Source of the DNA: Bauldia sp963759235
GTDB lineage: Bacteria; Pseudomonadota; Alphaproteobacteria; Rhizobiales; Kaistiaceae
Assembly: GCA_963759235.1 (NCBI GenBank)
Contig: CAVWYO010000008.1
Span: forward strand, 537,632-601,631
Reading direction: 5' to 3'
Length of the DNA: 64,000 bases
In this document: positions 58,835 to 64,000 of the stretch, piece after piece
Numbering within the stretch: the first letter of the stretch is position 1
Layout of the letters: each line of letters begins with the position of its first letter
Made by a program: the position numbers and the translations under genes
The notes under the pieces: generated by a model
Told to the model about the DNA's origin: nothing
The model's input: only the letters and a program-made list of their open reading frames with translations
Databases searched by the model: none

Positions 58835-60157
58835 ATGACGAAGCGCAACAGACTGACAAGCGTGAGCCGGCGTCGATTCCTGCAGGGTACGGCCGCGGCC
58901 GGCGCCGCGCTCGCCGCCGGTCCAGTGTTTGCCCCGGCAGTCTATGCCGCCCGCTCCATCAAGCTCGGCTATGTCAGCCCGCAGACGGGGCCGCTTGCCC
59001 CATTCGGCGAAGCCGACCAGTTCGTCGTCTCCAGCTTCAACGAGATGATGAAGGGCGGCCTCAAGATCGGTGGCGACACCTATCCGATCGAGGTCGTGGT
59101 CAAGGACAGCCAGTCGGACCCCAACCGCGCGGCCGAGGTGGCCAAGCAACTGATCGTCGATGATGAGATCGATGTCATGCTCGTCGCTTCGACGCCGGAA
59201 ACCACCAACCCGGTTTCGACCCAGTGCGAAATCGAGCAGGTGCCCTGCATCTCGACAGTCGCGCCGTGGCAGCCCTGGTTCATCGGCCGCCAGAGCAATC
59301 CGGCTGACCCGAACTCCTGGAAACCGTTCGACTACACCTACCACTTCTTCTGGGGGCTGGAGGACGTCATCGCCGTCTACACCAACATGTGGGGGCAGCT
59401 CGACACCAACAAGTCGGTCGGCGGCCTGTTCCCCAACGACGGGGACGGCAACGCGTGGGGCGACAAGCAGGTCGGCTTCCCGCCGGTGCTCGACGCGCAG
59501 GGCTATACGTTGACCGACCCCGGCCGCTACCAGAACCTGACCGACGACTTCTCGGCCCAGATCTCGGCATTCAAGGGTGCCAATTGCGAGATCATCACGG
59601 GCGTGATGATCCCGCCGGACTTCACCACCTTCTGGAACCAGGCCAATCAGCAGGGCTTTAAGCCGAAGGCTGCATCGATCGGCAAGGCGATCCTCTTCCC
59701 CGTCGCCGTCGAGGCACTCGGCAACACCGGCAACAACCTGTCGTCGGAGGTGTGGTGGTCGCCAAACCATCCTTTCAAGTCCTCGCTCACCGGACAGACT
59801 TCGGCGGAGGTCGCCGCCGCCTACGAGAAGGCGACGGGCCGGCAGTGGACGCAGCCGATCGGCTTCGCCCATGCCCTGTTCGAGGTCGTCGTCGATGTGC
59901 TGAAGCGGACGGAAGACGTCGGCGATGCCGACGCGACCGTCGCCGCCATCGCCGCCACCAACCTCGATACGCTCGTCGGCCACCTGCAGTGGAACGGCGC
60001 CGGTCTGCCGCCCTTCGCGGCCAAGAACGTCGCCAAGACCCCGCTGGTCGGCGGTCAGTGGCGGTTGAAGCGCGAGGGGAAATACGATCTGGTGATCGTC
60101 GACAACCGGACCGCGCCGGCGATTCCGACCGCGGGCAAGATGGAGCCGATCACCTGA
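58835..60157 (+). CDS. Branched-chain-amino-acid-type ABC transporter substrate-binding protein
   Basis: 440 residues with a twin-arginine signal (SRRRFLQGTAAAGAALAAGP, cleavage near VYAA), suggesting export in folded form. Type I periplasmic fold: RSIKLGYVSPQTGPLAPFGE, VVVKDSQSDPNRAAEVAKQL, DVMLVASTPETTNPVSTQCE, FTTFWNQANQQGFKPKAASI. ATG at 58835 follows GGGAGGAACGAG. First gene of the importer operon. Because it is divergent from iclR and next to the aromatic operon, an aromatic acid or resorcinol-type ligand is more likely than an amino acid. Confidence 0.9.
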   Translation: MTKRNRLTSVSRRRFLQGTAAAGAALAAGPVFAPAVYAARSIKLGYVSPQTGPLAPFGEADQFVVSSFNEMMKGGLKIGGDTYPIEVVVKDSQSDPNRAAEVAKQLIVDDEIDVMLVASTPETTNPVSTQCEIEQVPCISTVAPWQPWFIGRQSNPADPNSWKPFDYTYHFFWGLEDVIAVYTNMWGQLDTNKSVGGLFPNDGDGNAWGDKQVGFPPVLDAQGYTLTDPGRYQNLTDDFSAQISAFKGANCEIITGVMIPPDFTTFWNQANQQGFKPKAASIGKAILFPVAVEALGNTGNNLSSEVWWSPNHPFKSSLTGQTSAEVAAAYEKATGRQWTQPIGFAHALFEVVVDVLKRTEDVGDADATVAAIAATNLDTLVGHLQWNGAGLPPFAAKNVAKTPLVGGQWRLKREGKYDLVIVDNRTAPAIPTAGKMEPIT

Positions 60158-60225
60158 TCCACCGACAGCGGGAGGCGGGCGCGTCGCCTCCCGTCCGGCC
60201 ACTGAAGACCTGAGGCCGCCCCGCC

Positions 60226-60942
60226 GTGATCCTTCAGCTCGCACGCCTCAGCAAGGCCTTCGGCTCGGTGGTCGTCGCGGACGGGATCGATCTCGATGTC
60301 GAGGCAGGCGCGGCGGTCGGCATCATCGGCCCGAACGGCGCCGGCAAGACGTCGCTGTTCAACCTCATCGTCGGAGCGTTGAAGCCGGATGCGGGGACCA
60401 TCCGCCTCGAGGGTCGCGACATCACCCGCGCCACGCAGCAGGCACGGGCGAGAAGCGGCCTGGTCCGCTCCTTCCAGATCCCCCAGCCTTTCGCCAACCT
60501 CACCGTCTTCGAGAATTTGCTGGCCGGCGCTGCCCATGCCGGCGAGGGCCGCGACGGTGATCCCGTCCAGCGCTGTGGCGCCGTGCTCAACCGAACCGGT
60601 CTCCTGCCGCTCGCCAACCGCCGCGCAGGAACGCTGACGCTCCTTGAGCGCAAGCGGCTCGAAATGGCGCGCGCGCTCGCAACCCGGCCGCGCATCCTCC
60701 TCCTCGACGAGATCGCCGGCGGGCTGACCGAGGCCGAGTGCGGCGCGCTCATCACCACGATCCGCGAGGTTCGCGCAACCGGCGTTACCATCATCTGGAT
60801 CGAGCATGTCGTCCACGCGCTGCTCGCGGTGGTCGACCGGCTGATGGTGCTGAACTTCGGCCGCAAGATCGCCGAGGGTAATCCCCGCGAGGTGATCGAG
60901 TCGGGCGAGGTGCGGGAGATCTATCTGGGGATCGAAGCGTGA
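60226..60942 (+). CDS. ABC transporter ATP-binding protein, LivG type
   Basis: 238 residues, GTG start at 60226. Walker A GIIGPNGAGKTSLFNLIVGA, the LivG feature GLVRSFQIPQPFANLTVFEN, an atypical signature region (RAGTLTLLERKRLEMARALA), Walker B RILLLDEIAGGLTEAEC and switch His in IIWIEHVVHALL. It is shorter in the insert than many LivG proteins. Its stop overlaps the ATG of a mini-ORF that leads into livF. Confidence 0.9.
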   Translation: MILQLARLSKAFGSVVVADGIDLDVEAGAAVGIIGPNGAGKTSLFNLIVGALKPDAGTIRLEGRDITRATQQARARSGLVRSFQIPQPFANLTVFENLLAGAAHAGEGRDGDPVQRCGAVLNRTGLLPLANRRAGTLTLLERKRLEMARALATRPRILLLDEIAGGLTEAECGALITTIREVRATGVTIIWIEHVVHALLAVVDRLMVLNFGRKIAEGNPREVIESGEVREIYLGIEA

Positions 60943-61028
60943 TGGCGATTGCCTCGCTCGAGATGCTTCTTCCGGCGCTGCCGGCGGAGACAGATCCCCG
61001 CATCGCATGTTTGGAAGGGGTCGCCTGA
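60942..61028 (+). CDS. Possible coupling mini-ORF between livG- and livF-type genes (28 aa)
   Basis: ATG overlaps the livG stop (TGATGG) and encodes 28 residues (MAIASLEMLLPALPAETDPR and eight more) ending in TGA one base before the livF ATG (TGATATG). The frame could carry translating ribosomes from one gene to the next. No family similarity is known. It may simply be untranslated spacer. Confidence 0.25.
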   Translation: MAIASLEMLLPALPAETDPRIACLEGVA

Positions 61029-61029
61029 T

Positions 61030-61725
61030 ATGCCTGTTCTCGAAACGCACGATCTCGGTGCCTTCTACGGCGACTTCCAGGCGCTGTTCGGGATCACCGT
61101 GACGGTCAACCAGGGGGAGACCGTCGCTATCATCGGCGCCAACGGCGCCGGCAAATCGACGTTTCTCCGCACCGTCGCCGGCCTCCTGCCGAGCCCCGCA
61201 GCATCCATCCGCTTCGAGGATCTGGAGATCGGCGACGAGCGGCCGGTCGACCGGGTGCGCCGCGGCATCGTGCTGGTGCCGGAGGGCCGGCGGCTGTTTC
61301 CCTCCCTCACCGTCGAGGAGAACCTTCTCGTCGGCGGCTACCGGCGGCGCGGGCGTTGGACGCTTGAACGCATTTATGCGCTTTTTCCGGTACTCGCCGA
61401 GCGGCGCGGGCTGCCGGCGACCGCCCTGTCCGGCGGTCAGCAGCAGATGTGTGCGATCGGCAGGGCATTGATGGCCGATCCAAGACTGCTTCTTTGCGAT
61501 GAGCTCAGCCTCGGCCTCGCGCCGATTGTCATTCGCGACATTTACGCCAGCCTGCCGGAGATCAAGGCGGCCGGCACGAGCGTGATCGTCGTCGAGCAGG
61601 ACATTGTCCAGGCGCTCGCCGTCGCCGACCGGGTCTATTGCTTCCAGGAGGGACGGATGATGCTGTCTGGCCGTCCGGCGGAGCTCGCCCGCGACGCCAT
61701 CCACGCCGCCTATTTCGGGCTGTGA
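61030..61725 (+). CDS. ABC transporter ATP-binding protein, LivF type
   Basis: 231 residues. Walker A IIGANGAGKSTFLRTVAGLL, GIVLVPEGRRLFPSLTVEEN (diagnostic LivF block), signature ALSGGQQQMCAIGRALMADP, Walker B LLLCDELSLGLAPIVI, and switch region VIVVEQDIVQALAVADRVYC. The start at 61030 gives MPVLETHDLGAFYG, matching family N-termini; GGAAGGGG lies about 10 bases upstream. Confidence 0.92.
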   Translation: MPVLETHDLGAFYGDFQALFGITVTVNQGETVAIIGANGAGKSTFLRTVAGLLPSPAASIRFEDLEIGDERPVDRVRRGIVLVPEGRRLFPSLTVEENLLVGGYRRRGRWTLERIYALFPVLAERRGLPATALSGGQQQMCAIGRALMADPRLLLCDELSLGLAPIVIRDIYASLPEIKAAGTSVIVVEQDIVQALAVADRVYCFQEGRMMLSGRPAELARDAIHAAYFGL

Positions 61726-61766
61726 CGATGACGCCTGCTTCTCGGCGCGGATGGTCCTCGCTTGCC

Positions 61767-61871
61767 GTCACCCCGGGGAAAGCCGGCGTCCGTCGCCGCG
61801 CCAATACGATCGGCGCGACGTTTTCGATCGGGCGGCGGACGAGGATCGATTCCGGCTTTCGCTGGTATGAC
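61767..61871. repeat. Palindromic intergenic repeat inside the importer operon
   Basis: Inverted arms GTCACCCCGGGGAAAGCCGG (61767-61786, plus CGTC) and CCGGCTTTCGCTGGTATGAC (61852-61871). The arms pair imperfectly around a 60-base centre. Sequences of the type 'CCGGCTTTCGCTGGAATGAC' are widespread intergenic repeats in Rhizobiales and relatives. It sits between the livF and livH genes, a region of about 200 bases otherwise without a gene. Confidence 0.75.
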
Positions 61872-61930
61872 GGGCGAACATCCTCGCACGGGGGTCGCCC
61901 CATCCCCGTTTCGGTGAAGGCCCCACGGCG

Positions 61931-62800
61931 ATGACCGCGTGGCTCGACACCGTGATCCAGGGCGTGCTGCTTGGCGCCCTCTATGCGCTCTACGCCACGG
62001 GTCTGTCGCTGATCTTCGGCATCATGCGGCTGGTCAACCTCGCCCATGGCGACCTGATCGTGCTGGCGGCGTTCCTCATCCTTGCCCTGTCATCGGCGCT
62101 CGGCATCGACATCTTCCTTGCTTTCGCCATCGCCGTTCCGCTGATGTTCGTCGTCGGCTGCACTCTGCAGGTCGCGCTCCTCAACCGCACGCTCGGCACC
62201 GACATCCTGCCGCCGCTGCTCGTTACCTTCGGCCTGTCGATCGTCATTGAGAACGGCCTGCTCGAAGGCTTCTCCGCCGACAGCCGTCGGCTCCCGATCG
62301 GTGATCTGGCCGGCGTCTCGCTGCCCCTCGGCGGCGGCATCGCGGTCGGCGTCTTTCCATTGATGGGGCTTGCCGCTGCGGTGCTCGTGATCCTCGCCCT
62401 CAACCAGGTTTTCTACCGGACAAGCCTCGGCCGTGCCTTCCGCGCCACCTCCGACGACGCCGAGACGGCGCAGCTGATGGGAATCGACAACCGTCGCATC
62501 TACGCCATCGCCATGGGGCTGGCGCTGGCCGTGTGTACGGTCGCCGCCTTCTTTCTTGGCGCCCGCGCCCAGTTCGATCCGACGATCGGCCCGGCTCGCC
62601 TCATCTACGCCTTCGAGGCGGTGATCATCGGCGGCCTCGGCAGCCTGTGGGGAACGCTCGCCGGCGGCATCGTGCTTGGCGTGGCGCAGACCATCGGCGC
62701 CCGGATCAATCCCGAATGGCAGATCCTCGCCGGACATCTCGCCTTCCTCGCCGTTCTGGTCGTGCGCCCGCGCGGTCTGTTTCCAAGGGCGGTCGACTGA
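61931..62800 (+). CDS. Branched-chain-type ABC transporter permease, LivH type
   Basis: 289 residues, about eight membrane helices. Blocks: VIQGVLLGALYALYATGLSL, IFGIMRLVNLAHGDLIVLAA, GRAFRATSDDAETAQLMGID and YAFEAVIIGGLGSLWGTLAG. ATG at 61931 immediately after the repeat-bearing spacer. The stop shares one base with the livM start (TGATG). Confidence 0.93.
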   Translation: MTAWLDTVIQGVLLGALYALYATGLSLIFGIMRLVNLAHGDLIVLAAFLILALSSALGIDIFLAFAIAVPLMFVVGCTLQVALLNRTLGTDILPPLLVTFGLSIVIENGLLEGFSADSRRLPIGDLAGVSLPLGGGIAVGVFPLMGLAAAVLVILALNQVFYRTSLGRAFRATSDDAETAQLMGIDNRRIYAIAMGLALAVCTVAAFFLGARAQFDPTIGPARLIYAFEAVIIGGLGSLWGTLAGGIVLGVAQTIGARINPEWQILAGHLAFLAVLVVRPRGLFPRAVD

Positions 62801-63885
62801 TGGAGAGGGCGACGGACCGGAGCGGCGAGTCTTCGGCGGAGCGGTCTCGCTTCTCGGTATCGTGGGCGACCCGTGCCTCGCGGATCGCGGTGCCGGTAGC
62901 GGCGATCCTGCTCGTCGTCCTTATCGTCGCGCCGTCCGTCGTCGGCCGGGCGACGCTCCAGGACCTGTTCTTCGTCTTCACCATGCTGGCGCTGGCGCAA
63001 TATTGGAACCTGCTCGCAGGCTATGCGGGACTGGTCTCCATCGGCCAACAGGCGTTCGTCGGCCTTGGCGCCTATGCGTTGTTCGCCACGACTTTGATCG
63101 CCGGTCTCGATCCGCTGCCGGGGATCCTCATCGGTGGAGTGGTCGCAGGGGTGTTGGCCCTACCAACGGCCTTCGTCGTCTTCCGCCTGCGCGGCGCGTA
63201 TTTCGCCATCGGCACCTGGGTGGCGGCGGAAGTGTACCGGCTGGTCCTCGCCCAGGTGCGGCAACTCGGCGGGGGGACCGGCACCTCGCTCGGTCCCGAC
63301 ATCACCAACCGGATGTTCGGGCTGGAGACCGTCGCGCAGCTGTTCCACGTCCGCACCTCGGCGGCCCGCGACATCATCTCCTACTGGGTGGCGCTCCTGC
63401 TTCTCGTTGTGACGATGCTCGCCATCTATCTGCTTCTCCGCTCGCGCCGCGGGCTGGCGTTGGCGGCACTCCGCGATTCGGAGCCGGCGGCCGAAGGGGT
63501 TGGCGTCGATGGCTTCCGCACCAAGCTCTTCGTCTACGTGCTGACCGCCGCCGGCACGGGAATGGTGGGCGCGCTGATCTATTTCCAGAAGGCGCGGATT
63601 TCGCCCGATGCCGCGTTCTCCGTCCTCGACTGGACGGCCTATGTCATCTTCATTGTCGTCATCGGCGGCATCGGCACCCTCGAAGGGCCGATCATAGGCG
63701 CCGTCGTGCTCTATTTCCTGCAGGATTATCTTGCCGATTTTGGGACTTGGTATTTGATCACGCTTGGGGCGCTCGCGATGGCCGTGATGCTGGTGGCGCC
63801 GAAAGGGCTGTGGGGCTTCTTCGCCGAGCGCTACGACCTCCATCTCTTCCCTCTCCGGCGACGCCTAATTGACCGCACCGCTTGA
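62800..63885 (+). CDS. Branched-chain-type ABC transporter permease, LivM type
   Basis: 361 residues. N-terminal charged tail, then LFFVFTMLALAQYWNLLAGY, AGLVSIGQQAFVGLGAYALF, FRLRGAYFAIGTWVAAEVYR, GLALAALRDSEPAAEGVGVD and VIFIVVIGGIGTLEGPIIGA, all typical of LivM. ATG at 62800 overlaps the livH stop by one base. Last gene of the importer in this window. Confidence 0.93.
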   Translation: MERATDRSGESSAERSRFSVSWATRASRIAVPVAAILLVVLIVAPSVVGRATLQDLFFVFTMLALAQYWNLLAGYAGLVSIGQQAFVGLGAYALFATTLIAGLDPLPGILIGGVVAGVLALPTAFVVFRLRGAYFAIGTWVAAEVYRLVLAQVRQLGGGTGTSLGPDITNRMFGLETVAQLFHVRTSAARDIISYWVALLLLVVTMLAIYLLLRSRRGLALAALRDSEPAAEGVGVDGFRTKLFVYVLTAAGTGMVGALIYFQKARISPDAAFSVLDWTAYVIFIVVIGGIGTLEGPIIGAVVLYFLQDYLADFGTWYLITLGALAMAVMLVAPKGLWGFFAERYDLHLFPLRRRLIDRTA

Positions 63886-64000
63886 ACGGGAGCGCACCGT
63901 CAGGCCCTTTTCAGCTGTGCCCACGCCCAATCATTTGGAATGTGCACTTTCCTGGACGTCAAAAGAAGATGGTCGACCGGCCCGGACACTATTCAAGTTG
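63886..64000. other. Sequence after the importer operon to window end
   Basis: 115 bases with no gene start or clear terminator. It is less G+C-rich than the operon. A continuing feature beyond the edge cannot be judged. Confidence 0.4.

Noticed and set aside
1..64000. CRISPR arrays, tRNA, rRNA and intact insertion sequences
   Set aside because: No regularly spaced direct repeats, no cloverleaf with conserved T-loop and no transposase-like frame were found while reading either strand.

Overview
The window looks like chromosomal DNA of a metabolically versatile alphaproteobacterium, most likely Hyphomicrobiales (Rhizobiales). This is inferred from the high G+C, the type of genes (inositol catabolism, many ribose-type and branched-chain-type ABC importers, FadR/IclR/LysR/AraC regulators, an antitoxin of a family common in that order) and two palindromic intergenic repeats of a kind scattered through such genomes. 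No rRNA, tRNA, CRISPR array or complete insertion sequence was seen.

Layout. 1-3.6 kb: an RND efflux pump (permease cut by the left edge) and its membrane-fusion protein. 4-9.3 kb: a 2-oxoacid:ferredoxin oxidoreductase cluster (FeS-flavoprotein, alpha, beta) in which an antisense remnant of a toxin-antitoxin pair separates alpha from beta. 9.3-14 kb: a set of ADP-L-glycero-D-manno-heptose genes (hldD, heptosyltransferase, gmhB, gmhA, hldE) for the LPS inner core. 14-15.5 kb: two tandem paralogous FadR-type regulators. 15.9-18.6 kb: iolD-iolE. 19.2-21.3 kb: two tandem secreted RTX-type proteins from a recent duplication that also copied the end of the next gene. 21.4-26 kb: two Gfo/Idh/MocA oxidoreductases and a 2-hydroxyacid dehydrogenase, with a small accessory island (ribbon-helix-helix-like protein plus an unknown protein) between them. 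26.2-31.8 kb: TMEM175-like channel, MAPEG protein with a divergent TetR, AraC regulator, methyltransferase, small membrane protein and a short CDF-like transporter.

31.8-43.5 kb is one long minus-strand gene string divergent from a LysR gene. It encodes a ribose-type ABC importer, PxpA, a very short biotin carrier, a biotin carboxylase, PxpB, PxpC, the biotin transporter BioY, a cupin-SnoaL fusion, an APH-type kinase and an enolase-like protein with altered active-site residues. PxpB+PxpC+BC+BCCP together equal the parts of a urea-carboxylase-like enzyme, so this may be a biotin-dependent, carboxylating lactam/amide-opening pathway whose substrate is imported by the ABC system. It is the strongest candidate for an undescribed system here. 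Four single-base insertions interrupt three genes of this string.

44.8-53.3 kb holds a second ribose-type importer, including an ATPase-permease fusion, with a SnoaL-like protein and a FAD-dependent dehydrogenase, divergent from an AraC regulator. 53.6-58.7 kb holds a resorcinol/hydroxyquinol pathway (two-component FADH2 monooxygenase, intradiol dioxygenase, maleylacetate reductase) with an IclR regulator. A branched-chain-amino-acid-type ABC importer (58.8-63.9 kb) follows divergently. A perfect 14-bp inverted repeat lies between iclR and the importer, and a 10-mer from it recurs in a palindrome before the monooxygenase gene, which suggests one regulator controls uptake and degradation.
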